A stretch of 64,000 nucleotides of DNA from Dryomyza anilis (lineage: Eukaryota; Arthropoda; Insecta; Diptera; Dryomyzidae), in contig OX638133.1 in NCBI GenBank assembly GCA_951804985.1, positions 8,018,501 through 8,082,500 of the forward strand. The letters are read 5' to 3'. Position numbers and translations under genes: made by a program. The notes under the pieces were generated by a model. That model ran no database searches. It was not told the DNA's origin and saw nothing but the letters and a program-made list of their open reading frames with translations. Of this stretch, positions 1-10,632 are shown in pieces (the stretch's first letter is position 1; each line of letters begins with the position of its first letter).

Positions 1-591
1 CAGCTGCGTTTTATTCATCGGTTTGTGGTCATCGTCATGCAACGCAGTAGGTAACGTAAATACAACACGAAGGCATCCATACAACATGGGTTCCCTTATT
101 ACCACAGTACATAGTGTGCCAATATTACATCCTGATGCCATTTTCACATGGTGGCATTTTCCGACTACGTACTTATGGAAGAAGGATTTTGCTTGTGCCG
201 AACTTGGTCATAATTATGCGCCTTGCTGTGTCCGTGGATTTTTATTTGTATTCCCAGTAATAGTTTAGTGGTCTTTCGTTGAAATTTCTCTATGCTGGAC
301 ATCACCGCAGGTCATAGAAAACTGCGTGCGTTTAATTTTTTTTTTGTTTTAAGTACCAAAAAAAGTAGAAAATAAATCACATTTGTTAGCACAATCGTAA
401 AAGGCGTTTGTGGACTACCTTAGGTTGTCATTTTGCACAAATTATTATTTTTTTATTTGAAGTACCTACAAATTAGAATATACGTATGGGCATACCCAGA
501 AAAACTTCAACCACGACCGAAAAATTCAAAATGCTTAAATCTTTGAAATAACGATGGATTTGGAATCTTAAATATGAGTATCTAAATATCA
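1..591. other. Non-repetitive left edge, no gene recognised
   Basis: The first 300 bases are less AT-rich than the rest and hold an 81-codon frame on the plus strand at 23-268. Its translation has no recognisable domain, and I see no splice signals or promoter around it. It could be conserved noncoding DNA or part of an unseen exon. The remainder is AT-rich without repeats that recur elsewhere in the window. Confidence 0.4.
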
Positions 592-2083
592 TTTTTTTAC
601 AAATTAACCAACGCTCAGGGGATGCCCCCTTATACATGCAAAGCACAATGTTGATCGTAAGAATGGATGATAGGTTACAAAGAGGGGTAAAAGATAGAGT
701 AGTGTCGGTGAATGTTTGTTTTGAACTTGTCAATATCAAAAATGTCGGGAAAAATGGACGCAGGGAGATTGTTCCACAAACGTATCGTGCGACTGAAGAA
801 CGAATTCTCTCTATAATGCGTGGTTCTATTGAGAGCCGAGTGGACTACGAAGGGGTGGGCTTGGTTTGACGCCGGAGTAGAACGAGAAAACACACGACCT
901 GGTGGAATCAGGCCATGTATTTCCCTCGAACACTTGCCGTTGTAATACCTATAAAACAGGCTTACACACCCAACGGTCCTTCGGTGCTCCTCATCACCTA
1001 TTAAATATATCGCACGTTGTTGGATTCGGTTCAAGAACTCCAAGGAGGATTTTGAGGCCCCTGCCCAAATGTGCGAATTGAATTCCATCTGAGGACGTAT
1101 GTAAGTAGTGTAGACAGTAAAGTATGTCTTACACCGTTTCAGAAAACCGAGGCACTTGGCAGCTTCTTTCGCCACACCGAATATGTGATCATTCCAACGG
1201 AGGTCACATTTCATTTCTATGCCCAGAACGTCAAGAGCAGATGACTGTGCAATATCCACATAGCCCATATTTTAGGGGAGGGAGGGGTGAATCCATTCTT
1301 CTGTGAGATAACAGACAACATTGGGTCTTGCTTGCATTAAAATCAACTCTATTTGCAAGACCCAGCTCGGAAATTGTGTTAAGGTCATTATTGAGTGTAT
1401 CATTCATTGTGCGACTTTTACTCTCAATCTCCAAAGAGTTTGGGCGCTTGTTTAACGAATATGAATGACAAATGTTACTGTCATCTGCAAAGGTATGGAT
1501 TGAGTTCTGGGTCGATGACAGAAGGTCAATGATAAAAACCAGAAATAGGGACGGGGATAGGACGGAACCCTGCGGGACTCCAGAATTGATGGAATGTTGT
1601 TCTGAAAAAACACCATCCATCGTAACTCGTATTAAACGACCCTGCAGAAAACTCGATATCCATCGAGTAAAAAAAATTACCGACACTATATGCAATTAGT
1701 TTTGAAACGAGGGATTCATGCCACACTCGATCAAAGGCCTTGGAAATATCAAGAGCAACAGCTTTACTCTCCCCGAAAAAGTGTACACAATTATTCCACT
1801 TTTCGGAGAGGAACGCCATCAAGTCACCTGTGGATCTGGCCCTACGGAAACCATATTGGCGGTCACTGAGCAATTCGTATTGCTCAAGATAGTTCACAAG
1901 GTGGAAGTTAATTACGCTCTCCATTATCTTGGAGAGTGCAGAGCATATTGCAATGGGTCAGTAATTGGCAGGATTCTTAGCCTCGCCCTTTCGCGGAACT
2001 GGCTAGACATTGGCAACCTTCCAACAAGATGGAAAAACTCCTGTCGTGTAGGAGATGTTGAAAAGGTTACGCAACGGACAATG
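592..2083 (-). mobile_element. 5'-truncated non-LTR retrotransposon (LINE), copy 1, decayed reverse transcriptase
   Basis: Read on the minus strand, this is the C-terminal half of a LINE ORF2 followed by a short 3' UTR. Visible reverse transcriptase blocks are the finger region (LSDRQYGFRRARSTGDL, about 1860-1900), block A (ALDISKAFDRVWH), block B (GVPQGSVLS), block C (FADDS, carrying the catalytic Asp pair) and the post-RT segment CLGFLKRCK / YIRPQMEFNSHIWAG. The pieces lie in different frames (1526-1924, 1231-1695, 675-1268), so the copy carries frameshifts and cannot make the enzyme. It ends at a short oligo-A (T592-598 on plus) right after GAGCGTTGGTTAATTTGT, the same 3' end as the copy at 44.7-46.2 kb. 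Similarity to copy 2 stops near 2083, consistent with 5' truncation during target-primed reverse transcription. The sequence style suggests the CR1/Jockey group, but the clade is uncertain. Confidence 0.9.
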
Positions 2084-3085
2084 AAAATGAATCTCCTTTT
2101 CCTTTGAGATATTGAAGTATTAAGCATTAAAATTGAACATGATTGCAAAATTATTTTTTGTGTGATTTCCATAAAATAGTTAAAATTTGCTACCTCAAAA
2201 CTTTAACAAACTGAATTTTCTTTTTATGTAGAAATTTGTCTATTATTAACAATATTTTCCATTAGACATTTTTTAGTTAATTTAATTTAAAAACGTTTTA
2301 AATTTCATTCAATATAATTCATGTAATAATTGCAATTTATCAGTATTCACTAACACAAATCTCCAGCAAACTACATTAATTTTTTGTATTTTTACTTTAT
2401 CCAGATCAAGTTTATGATCTATAACATAACTTCGGGCGTTAAATACTACACCAACGTAAACAACAGGTGGCGCCATCGTGTACTAACTACGAATAAGGAA
2501 TTTTTGGTCAAATGTGTGCTATTATATTTCTTGATTCACTTTTAAAGCTGTATATTTAAATTTACATAACAGAAACAAAAAAAATATCGTAATGCATGTT
2601 TTTCCACCAAGATATTTTTTTGTATACAAGTGAATCTTTCCAAAGAAAATGCTATCTACGTTTGGAAACTTTTCTACAAAAATGTGTAGCCAAAATGTCA
2701 AAATTGTGTATTAAAGTATTCAAATTGTCTTTATTGCAGAAGAAATCGTTATAATACATATAGTTATCACACAATTTACAGCGATTCAGTAGAAGCTACT
2801 TAAATCTAAACAATATTATTTAAATTTCCATTCGTCTTATTATTTATATAACTAATTACAATTTACAAAAGAAAACTACATACAAAAACCTTCGATAATT
2901 TTGTTCTAATAGTTTGGAAACAGAGTTTTATTTTTAATTCTGGTTTTACAATTATTTATTTTGATAGTCGTATCAAAAATGAAAATATTTACGTTAGAAT
3001 TATCATACCATGTCTTTTCCACATATCATTTTTTTATAAAAGTGAAATGTTTCAAAGAGAATACTTTCTAAACATCGTTTAACAC
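2084..3085. other. AT-rich stretch, no gene seen
   Basis: Long A/T runs and no open frame of note. The only distinctive element is a CTCF-like motif at 2465-2475, listed separately. Confidence 0.5.
2465..2475 (+). promoter_or_regulatory. Candidate CTCF-type insulator motif
   Basis: AGGTGGCGCCA matches the core described for Drosophila CTCF sites (AGGTGGCGC). It stands out as a GC-rich word in very AT-rich sequence. A motif in the opposite orientation lies at 29540-29550. A single short motif match is weak evidence for binding. Confidence 0.35.
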
Positions 3086-3705
3086 GAAATATTTGATCAA
3101 TGCGAGAAGAATGGGTATTCAAAAACTATAGGATATATCGAGGCGATGGACCTACATGGTAAGTATACCGAAAAAATTCATCTATGTGATGAATTTATTC
3201 ATAAATATTATGAATTTTCCTACCAACTACTAGATTTATCATATTGATACCACCCTTCATTAAATGAAATATGTATTAATGAATGTATTCATTATATATG
3301 AACCAAATATTTAATAAAATGAATTTGAATTGTCATATTGATCTATATAATCATAATTTTTATGAATAATTAAAATATTTTTTTTTTAGAAAATAATTTG
3401 AAAAAAATGCACTTCAAAAAAATGTTTGGAAAAAAATGCTATTGAAAAAAATTAAAAAAACAAAAAAAAATTCAAACAAATTATAATTTTTTTTTTCAAA
3501 AAAATTATAGTTTTTTTTTTTCAAAAAAATTATAGTTTTTTTTTTCAAAAAAAATTATAGTTTTTTTTTTCAAAAAAAATTATAATTTTTTTTTTTCAAA
3601 AAATAATTGCGTATCTGGTCAAAGAATATGAATGTACGAGAAATTTTAAAAATTAGAATTGATAAATCAACGAGATCCACCATTTTATCAAAGGTACTTG
3701 TCTAT
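3086..3705 (+). repeat. Family G fragment split by a family A element
   Basis: The flanks at 3086-3165 and 3606-3705 resemble family G. The right flank shares GTCAAAGAAT...GTACGAG...AGAATYGATA with 10395-10435, and the left flank shares GATCAATGCGAG with 10170-10182. The family A sequence lies between them, so the A element appears to have inserted into an older, diverged G copy. Confidence 0.45.
3166..3605 (-). mobile_element. Family A palindromic element, right half only
   Basis: It starts with a degenerate terminus (TACCGAAAAAATTCATC) and continues with the family signature: GATGAATTTATTCATAAATA, then CCAACTACTAG, then TCATATTGATACCACC. It then runs into alternating blocks of about ten A and ten T residues. 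It lacks the half beginning CACAGAAAAAAATGTACATC, so it is truncated. It has no coding capacity. Confidence 0.7.
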
Positions 3706-3827
3706 TTTATTAAGTACTAGCTGGACCAGTGCACGACTCGTGCCAAAATTTTGTGAATGCAAGGATATGGAGTGATTTTATTAATATAAAGAACATTTTT
3801 ATTATTTATATCTTCTCCGTAAAACGC

Positions 3828-3920
3828 TTTCCCGTAGAATTCTTTCCGGTAGAATTCTTTCCCGATAGAATTCTTTCGCGTAGAATTCTTTCCCGTAGAG
3901 TTTTTCCCAGTAGAATTTTT
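3828..3920 (+). repeat. Minisatellite, about 15-bp unit GTAGAATTCTTTCCC
   Basis: Six imperfect units of GTAGAATTCTTTCCC follow each other, with one-base insertions in some. Each intact unit carries an EcoRI-type GAATTC. It abuts a second 15-bp array and lies inside the CTAGCTGG element. Confidence 0.85.
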
Positions 3921-4052
3921 AGTGTGGTGAATTTTATTGTGGTGAGTTTTAGTGTTGTGAGTTTTAATGTGGTGAGTTTTAGTGTGGTGAGTTTTAGTGT
4001 GGGGAGTTTAAGTGTGGTGAGTTTCATTGTGGTGAGTTTTAATGTGGTGTGG
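3921..4052 (+). repeat. Minisatellite, 15-bp unit GTGGTGAGTTTTAGT
   Basis: Eight units of GTGGTGAGTTTTAGT differ by one to three substitutions. The 15-bp period keeps both strands open, which explains the repetitive SVVSF-like and TTLKL-like translations. It shares its period with the preceding array, but the sequences differ. Confidence 0.88.
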
Positions 4053-4273
4053 TTGCTTTTGTATTTTTTTTTTGTATTTGAGTTTTTTTGTTTCATCCTC
4101 TTAGCTTGTGTATGTGCCGAATTATGTCGTTTTGAAAGTTTAGGTTGTATGGGAGGTGTCACGCCCCTTTGTCCAATCCCGCCCCTATATAGCCTATGGC
4201 ACCCTCCGGACTTCATAGTATCCTGGTGAAAATTTTCAGTTAAATCGGTTTAGCGGTTTAGACGTGATGCTGG

Positions 4274-4372
4274 AACAAACAGACAAACAGACAAACAGAC
4301 AAACAGACAAACAGACAAACAGACAAACAGACAAACAGACAAACAGACAAACAGACAAACAGACCAACAGAC
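4274..4372 (+). repeat. (ACAAACAG)n microsatellite
   Basis: About a dozen near-perfect 8-bp units, degenerating at the right end (ACCAACAG). Position and composition fit the internal microsatellite of the surrounding non-autonomous element. Confidence 0.95.
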
Positions 4373-4449
4373 TGCAAACGGACCAAGAGTTTTATATATA
4401 TAGATGTTCTGGATAATCGGTTAATAAATAGTTCTTACTAAGTTCATCA

Positions 4450-4513
4450 CACCAACTATTACAATTTACCTACTTCAAAATTTCCCATGTGACCTAATCT
4501 TCATTACTGGTTA
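4450..4513 (+). mobile_element. HINE 3'-end remnant
   Basis: ACTTCAAAATTTCCCATGTG plus flanking bases matches the segment that follows the 3' hairpin in the HINE copies at 18.8, 26.4 and 40.7 kb. The hairpin itself is absent, so this is a short relic. Confidence 0.45.
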
Positions 4514-4787
4514 GTTTTGAGTCCATCAATATTTTAAATATCTGAATGTTTTAACACCTTCCGTAGAGAGCACCATCTCGTGTACACTATATAGGATAAC
4601 CGACAACAACACTAACAACGCTTCGGACTAACTGTCCACACCGTTCGTTCGCCACTCACTCGTCTGCGGTTTCCACGGTAACCAACATAGCAAACTGGAA
4701 CGTGGCTTCATGGCGCGCAAGTTCTGCTTTAGAGACACTAATTATGCGCGCTTTAAAGCTGATTTAAGATTAGGCGCCACATTTTTT

Positions 4788-4988
4788 TCAGTTACTTAGT
4801 GTCTGCCATATTGCTACGGTTCATTTGTGTGGCGGGAAATTTAAAAGAGTGCAAAACAACGGCGCAATAAAAATGATTTGTAATCATTTTGGCTGCAAGC
4901 TATCAATAGGTTGAAGGAGTGAGCGACTTAAAATTAGAAGACAACAAAAAAAAAATGTTGGGGTCTGTGTGCTAAGTCTGCGATGCAG
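4788..4988 (+). promoter_or_regulatory. Candidate first exon with initiator and splice donor
   Basis: The region 4580-4990 is clearly richer in G+C than its surroundings. TCAGTTA at 4788-4794 fits the arthropod initiator, which would start transcription at A4790. CAG/GTGAGT at 4986-4994 is a consensus 5' splice site. The intervening 199 bases have only short upstream frames (for example ATG TTG GGG TCT GTG TGC TAA), so it would be a noncoding first exon. No TATA box is seen at the usual distance. This is inference from motifs only. It could be an alternative first exon of the plus-strand gene at 40-47 kb or of another gene. Confidence 0.35.
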
Positions 4989-4989
4989 G

Positions 4990-6602
4990 TGAGTCGGACA
5001 CAATTGATGGTCCATAAAGCATGCATATAATTTAGCATATTTAATGCATGGTTATTAAATCCATGCAATTTAACACTCTGACGAATGGCTATTAGCAAAA
5101 TTTAATTAGATGTGGTGGTTAACATTGTTGTGGGGCCGGTATTTCGTATTTTGATTGCAGTTTTATTGCACGAGTTTTCATTTTTAAAATATTTTCTTTT
5201 TTGCTTTGAGATTTGCGTTACGAGATTATATTAGATTTGAGAAAATGATGATGTTTTCGATATAATTGAGTTATTTGTGTAGTTTTTTTATACTTTTTTT
5301 TTTACTCTTCAATAGGAGATCTTAATAACATGTATGATAGATATACGAAAATAAATTTAAATGGCCATATTAATTTCTTGTATTTCCCAATAATCAATTT
5401 TAAATCTATTTCTTATGTCCGTTCTAATAATATACCATAACATAAGAGAAACCTTTATATTTTTTTCTATTTATCATTTACCGGAAATCATGCATCATTA
5501 TGAATGATTATTGTACCAATAAAAATCTCCACAGTTCCACCCATAACCAGTCAATGCAAACCCTTTATCATTTCTAACACAAGCACCAAAAAAAAAAAAA
5601 AAAAGGAATCGCGCTACAAATATCTAAACCATTTTCAAGTCAAAGTGAACAAAAAAAGATTTATTCCCAATGTTTTTATTTCTTTTTTCTTCTATTCCTA
5701 CAAATCTTCAGCGGCTCCATATTTGCAAGTTGCCTAGAAAAAACACCAACACTTAGCAACAAAGTAGAAAATATAGCCTAATGATGCCCAACTCTTTTGT
5801 ATTTTTGAGTCCATGATGTCTTCTATGCTTGACCTAAAATCACAAAATTGGAGCAACTACTGGTTTTTCGAACGAACGACCGACCATTTGCGTCTTTAAT
5901 ATTGTCCAAAGATGCCGACAACAATTTTGCCGCCAAATAATTTATGTTTTGTATAAAAATCGAAAAAATGAAATCAGAAACACAGCTCATGGCGTTTTCC
6001 ATGATGATTAATGTGCGCGCGATCATTTGGATTTTCGCATGCGCGAAGTGTTGGTGGTGGTGGTGGTGGTGGCGGCTAAAGATCGTTGGAAATGTGATTA
6101 ATGATCTGGACTTGAAGTGGAAGCAAATAGAAGGAACAAAGAAAAAAATCACGATAACAAAGTAAACGAAAAGGAAGCAGTATTATTTTTAGTTTATTTT
6201 CTGTATAATTCAAGTTCGATATACAGAAAATATTTTGAGGGGCGGATACGCGATCGGTATCTTGTTCTTTAAAAAAACGGTTTCGCAGAAGTAACAAGTT
6301 CCGAACTCGGGTCAGTTTCTAAGAGACTGACATTGAAATTAAGTTGTCGCTTTGGTAACCCTTTAAAATTTAGTGAACTATTTAAAATTTTGTAAACCCT
6401 TTGAATTCAGAAAATCAACGACATACAATTTGATCTCATATATATTTAGAGCTCAATTTATTATTACACTGAACATTGAAATTTTAAATATAAATTCAAA
6501 TTCTCATTAAATTTAAGAAATTATATGTTTTGATATTTGAAAATCTAATTCCACTTTCCAATAACACTTTTCCGTAGTCATGTCGAGCGTCAAACTGGAA
6601 CT
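4990..6602. other. Presumed intronic/intergenic DNA
   Basis: AT-rich with no convincing frame. A less AT-rich island at about 5880-6090 contains ATGATGATTAATGTGCGCGC and a (GGT)n run at 6050-6073, and could be regulatory. ORFs of 109 and 73 codons here are antisense or low-complexity. Confidence 0.4.
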
Positions 6603-6605
6603 ACA

Positions 6606-7081
6606 CACACAAAAAATTGTACCAAAAATTTCACCAACTACCAGGATTCATCATATTGATGAATGCATTCATTGAATTAAAATCGTATTTTTGAAATGTT
6701 TTTCATTTTCATTATTTTTTTTAACATCAAATTTCAAACACAAATTTGTCTCCATATACACATTTATGTATTTATAATTCTAAAATGATTTATAATATAT
6801 AATTGCTGATTATTCGAAGCCTCCATTTCATCATATTAATGAAAAAGTGAACATCATATTGATGAATTTTTGTCATCAAACCATATTCATTCAAATATCA
6901 TAAATCTTATAAGAATTAAAAATACGTAAATGGATGTGTAAATGGAGACTAATTTTTGTTTGAAATTTGATGATATAAAAAATATTAAAAATGAAAAACA
7001 CTGAAAAATACGATGTTAGTCTAATGAATGAAATCATCAATATGATGAATACTGGTAGTTGGTGAATTTTTTTTTTGTGTG
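6606..7081. mobile_element. Family A2 palindromic MITE, complete
   Basis: It begins CACACAAAAAATT and ends TTTTTTTTTTGTGTG. The two ends are long inverted repeats containing CACCAACTACCAG, ATTCATCATATTGATGAATG and TTCAAACACAAATTTGTC. The whole element of about 476 bp folds almost end to end and codes for nothing. A second copy at 58484-59241 is flanked by TA on both sides, which points to a TA-targeting (Tc1/mariner-like) mobiliser. Confidence 0.85.
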
Positions 7082-7164
7082 CATGGTAGATATCGACGAT
7101 ATCGAAAAGAAAAATAATGAAAGTTCAAAATTGCTTCGAAACATACAAATTATAATATGGAATA

Positions 7165-7481
7165 CACAGATAAAAATGTACATCATATTGATGAATTCCG
7201 ATCTTCACACCATGATTCATTGTATTGAAGAACTGTTCATAATATTAATGACTAACGCCATCAATGTTATGAACGAGATCATAAATATGATGAACGCTTG
7301 ATAACTGTTGAAAAGTGTTCTTCAATATGATGAATTGTATGTGAAGAATACGTTTCATCATATTAATGAACAGGAACATAAAATATAACATATTTTACTT
7401 CATATTGAAGAATGCTGTTCATCAAACCATATTTCAATCAAAATATTTATTTTTCGTTCATTTTTTGACGTAGTTCTAAAG
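7165..7481 (+). mobile_element. Family A element, left half
   Basis: It starts CACAGATAAAAATGTACATC after TA and contains the left-half signature: CCATGATTCATTGTATTGAA, then ACTAACGCCATCAATGTTATG, then ATACGTTTCATCATATTAATG. It stops at ...GTTCTAAAG, exactly where another A segment begins. The same internal TA is the insertion point of A2 in the copy at 58 kb. Confidence 0.8.
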
Positions 7482-7483
7482 TA

Positions 7484-7952
7484 CACAGAAAAAAAAATTC
7501 TTCAATATGATGAATTTATTCATAAATATTATGAATTTTTTCACCAACTACCAGATATTGATACCACCGTTCATTAAATGACATATTAAAGAATGACAAT
7601 ATATATATAAACAATATATTCAATACAATGAATTTGAATTGTCGTATTGATGAATAATATTTTTTCAAAAAAACATTTTTTTTTTTATAAAATATTTCGA
7701 AAAAAGTTTTCTAAAATTTTATTTAAAAAATAACAGTAAAAAAATTATATATATTATCTGAAAAAATATTTTCGGGCAAAAAAAAATTTTTCCGAAAAAA
7801 AAAATCGGACAACAAAAAACTTTCCGAAAAAAAAAATTGTCCAAAACAAATTTTTTTCGAAAAAAAAAATTTCGAAAAAAAAATAAAAAAAAAATGTTTT
7901 TTTAAATATGTTTTTTATAAATATAACTTTTTATTAATAAAAAGTTGTAATT
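7484..7952 (-). mobile_element. Family A element, right half in inverted orientation
   Basis: It starts CACAGAAAAAAAAATTC after TA, reads GATGAATTTATTCATAAATA and CACCAACTACCAG, and passes through A/T-run sequence. It ends at the family's central palindrome CTTTTTATTAATAAAAAG. No left half follows. Confidence 0.75.
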
Positions 7953-9359
7953 AACAAAAATTCTTTAAATTGGTCAACATTAAAATACACACGCTCATTT
8001 TCCTTGTTCATCTTAATAATTTTAGAAAGAGCTGCTAGAAAAGTGAAAATCAATGCCTTTTCATTCATTGAAATTTCAGCAATGAGTTCAGATGAATTTT
8101 CAAAAATGTCAACTGCAACTGCAACCCATCGATCAATCAATTATCGCTGGCCATCATTAAATGAACTGACTGGCACTGTCTTTACACAGAAAACCTTCCT
8201 CAACATTTGTCATTCACAACTCTAAGCAGCCACCAGCAGCAACCAACACGGATGAACAACATCTTCATTAGAGTCCGTTGTAGAATCGCATCAAGGTCAT
8301 CAGTATCGAGTTATCATTAGCAATTCTTTAACCATCTTCACACTTGTTACCATGCTGGTTGCTCAATCAGCACAATTTCACAGTAGCCAACAGAATTTCA
8401 CAGTAGCCAGCCACCATGTTGGCCAACAACAAAAACAACAAAGACAACTACTGGGTTGGCACAACATGCGATGGTTCGATTGGTGGTCACTGGATGCCGC
8501 ATTTTTGCCCACAGTTGTTGACACTTGAAGCAATCGTTAGACAGACATTACAGACGCAGGCAGTCAACGTTGTCGTCTGTCCACTGTCGTCTGCTGGATG
8601 CGCTTCCACTCAGCCAGACAGTCTCCCTCTCTTTGCTCTGTCCAGTGTTCCTTGCAACCTCATCATCTTCTTCGTCATTGGCGTGGTCGTCGTCATCGTA
8701 GTCGCTTTGCTGCCAACGACAAATGTCACCGGTTGCGACAATTTCAATCCATCACCACGTTGTTGGTGAATGCGTCGATGTGTGTGCGTTGAGAAACAAT
8801 GGTTTGCTGATTAAATTGTTACCGAAGTTAGCGATAGAACAAAAGGAAGCAAGGAAGAAGATGTCCAAAGACATAGGAAGACGCAAAGGTAAAATATAAA
8901 AAAAATATATAAAATATATGAAAGAGTTATAGAAATATACTGAAGTTGGACTACACCAAAAGGTATACGTCACGAATGAAACATCCGCAGGCATAGACAC
9001 AAGAATGATCAAAAGAACATTGGTTTTATTGTTATTTTTGAATTCATAAAGGATTTATATATATATAGTAGATAAAATATATTTTTTTATTTTCAAAACA
9101 AACTCAAAGTAAATTTTTCTTAGTCACTGTTTAAAGATAAAGCAATGTAGATGTGGAATTTAGTTTAGTACCAGAAGTACCACTTTTATATCAACCGAAT
9201 CGAATAAGATATTGGTTTTTGAAAACACCATAATTATCTATTTTTAATGTCTGGTCAGTATTATTAAAGATTCATAATTTCGTCGAATTACGAAAAAGTG
9301 TAATTTTACTGACTCCAATGACTAGAAGTTTTCTCGTAAACTAAGATATAAATGTTCTA
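7953..9359. other. Presumed regulatory/intronic DNA with a small unassigned ORF
   Basis: At 8220-8780 composition is more balanced. A 117-codon frame on plus (8416-8769) starts in the context CCAGCCACCATG and ends with a hydrophobic stretch (IIFFVIGVVVVIVVALL). I recognise no domain, and the codon pattern is not persuasive. A 17-bp direct duplication (ATTTCACAGTAGCCA motif, twice in 8376-8408) lies just upstream. A frame of 64 codons overlaps in another phase. I rate coding as unlikely. Confidence 0.25.
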
Positions 9360-9839
9360 TCGAAATTAGTGATGATGAAAATACATCGATGTTTTAAAAA
9401 CACTCGAAATATTGCTTCGATACATCGATGTTTTCCGATGCAATATAAACCTCAGAATCTATTCGATACATCGATGTATTTTTTCGATATATCGAATCAC
9501 AGTTAAATTCATATTTGCTTATCGAAACTATCTAAATTTAATTATTTATATGAAATTATTCTATTTGAAATTAAACACTTTATATTCGTATTTTTCTCAA
9601 AATGACATAACATGAACTTAGATATGTTTGATTCCCAAGGCCTTATATATTTTTGTATAATAAGTTATTTGGTTATTTGACATATAAAATGTTATCAAAT
9701 CTTAATCAAAATTTAAATTGTTTAACTAATAATAGTTCATTCGATACATTGAAAACATCGATGTTTTTGTTCGATACATCGGAAGATATCGCTGTAACGA
9801 GTCGATGTATTCGACCAAAACATCGATATTTTTTTCAGA
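9360..9839. promoter_or_regulatory. Cluster of ATCGAT / CGATA (DRE/BEAF-like) palindromes
   Basis: The words ACATCGATGTTTT and TTCGATACATCGATG recur at least six times, together with TCGATATATCGA and AAGATATCGC. In Drosophila, TATCGATA is the DREF element and clustered CGATA the BEAF-32 target. The repeated 14-mer TCGATACATCGATG, however, looks like amplified repeat DNA, and the stretch adjoins the family G foldback. Both readings are open. Confidence 0.4.
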
Positions 9840-10511
9840 TGGACAGCCCTAATCGAAATGCTTTATCGAATATGACTTTCTCGAAAATTGAATTTCTTTT
9901 ACAAGATACGTTATTTAAATATCGAAATCGTAATATTTTTCGAAGTAATCTCGAAGTCTCATTAGATTTATTTCGATATCGTTCCGTACCTCGAATATTC
10001 GATAGAACCCATTGATATCTATCAAACACATAGGTCAAATTTGACGCTTGTTATCGCTACTATAAAGTAGCGTACATAATATATGAATATCCTTAAATAC
10101 TTCTAAAAAGGATACTTCAAAGCAGGAATCGGCCGCGAAAGTATGCCATTCGATTCGATAACATTACTAGATCAATGCGAGTAGAAGGAGAAAACGCACG
10201 ATATCGGACCCATTATCATTACTATATCGAGCGTCGAATTGAACATATGTAAATATCAATGCGTTCTGCCGGAGTTTTCTCAGTACGAACATTTTTTTTT
10301 AAATCGGAACGAAGTAAAGAAATAATCAAATTTCGAGGTAGCTTCGAAAAATATTGCGATCCTGATGCGATAAATGTCTATATATCCTATCTTGTCAAAG
10401 AATTTGATTGTACGAGGAATTAGAATCGATAGAACAACAAGATCGAACTTTTTTTTATCAAAGTTATTCGATAAAACTTCGAGACATCGGAGGCCTCCGA
10501 GACATGGGTTC
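9840..10511. mobile_element. Family G foldback element, copy 1
   Basis: Two long diverged arms face each other. About 9850-10060 contains AATATTTTTCGAAGTAATCTCGAAG and CAAATTTGACGCTTG. Their reverse complements appear at about 10190-10360 (CTTCGAAAAATATTGCGAT, GCGTCGAATTGAAC). The right end is CATCGGAGGCCTCCGAGACATGG. The same sequence in opposite orientation occurs at 49434-50125, and fragments at about 3.1-3.7 kb. No coding potential seen. Confidence 0.65.
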
Positions 10512-10519
10512 AGTGTTCT

Positions 10520-10632
10520 CATTCTACTCCGATCGGAGTAGATCTACTCCATTTCATTTGGATTTGTAAAACCTACTCCTCTACTCCGGTAGTAGCATTT
10601 TCTACTCCTTTCTCATAATTTTCTACTTCCTT
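10520..10632. repeat. Degenerate CTACTCC repeat tract
   Basis: CTACTCC, in direct or inverted form, recurs about nine times, including the palindrome CTACTCCGATCGGAGTAG. Spacing is irregular. Function unknown. Confidence 0.6.

Larger units (their letters stand above)
3715..4405. mobile_element. Non-autonomous element with internal minisatellites and an ACAAACAG microsatellite
   Basis: The unit begins TACTAGCTGGACC and ends after an (ACAAACAG)n tract with TTTTATATATATAGAT. Between them are two minisatellites and the segment TTAAATCGGTTTAGCGGTTTAG. A CTAGCTG-type start, an AAATCGGTT-AGC-GTTT block, a C/A/G microsatellite and a TATATATAGAT end are a layout I associate with abundant non-autonomous insect repeats. 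I cannot assign a superfamily. Reading frames of 166 and 136 codons on opposite strands here are products of the 15-bp repeats and are not genes. Confidence 0.55.

Noticed and set aside
3729..4229. 166-codon plus frame and 136-codon minus frame
   Set aside because: Both are held open by tandem 15-bp units, and the translation is a simple repeat without a recognisable fold.
4274..4372. CRISPR-like array
   Set aside because: It is a plain 8-bp microsatellite without spacers, in eukaryotic DNA.
8416..8769. 117-codon gene with a good start context
   Set aside because: The CCACCATG context is suggestive, but there is no domain, no splice or poly-A support, and overlapping frames exist. It is kept only as an unassigned frame.
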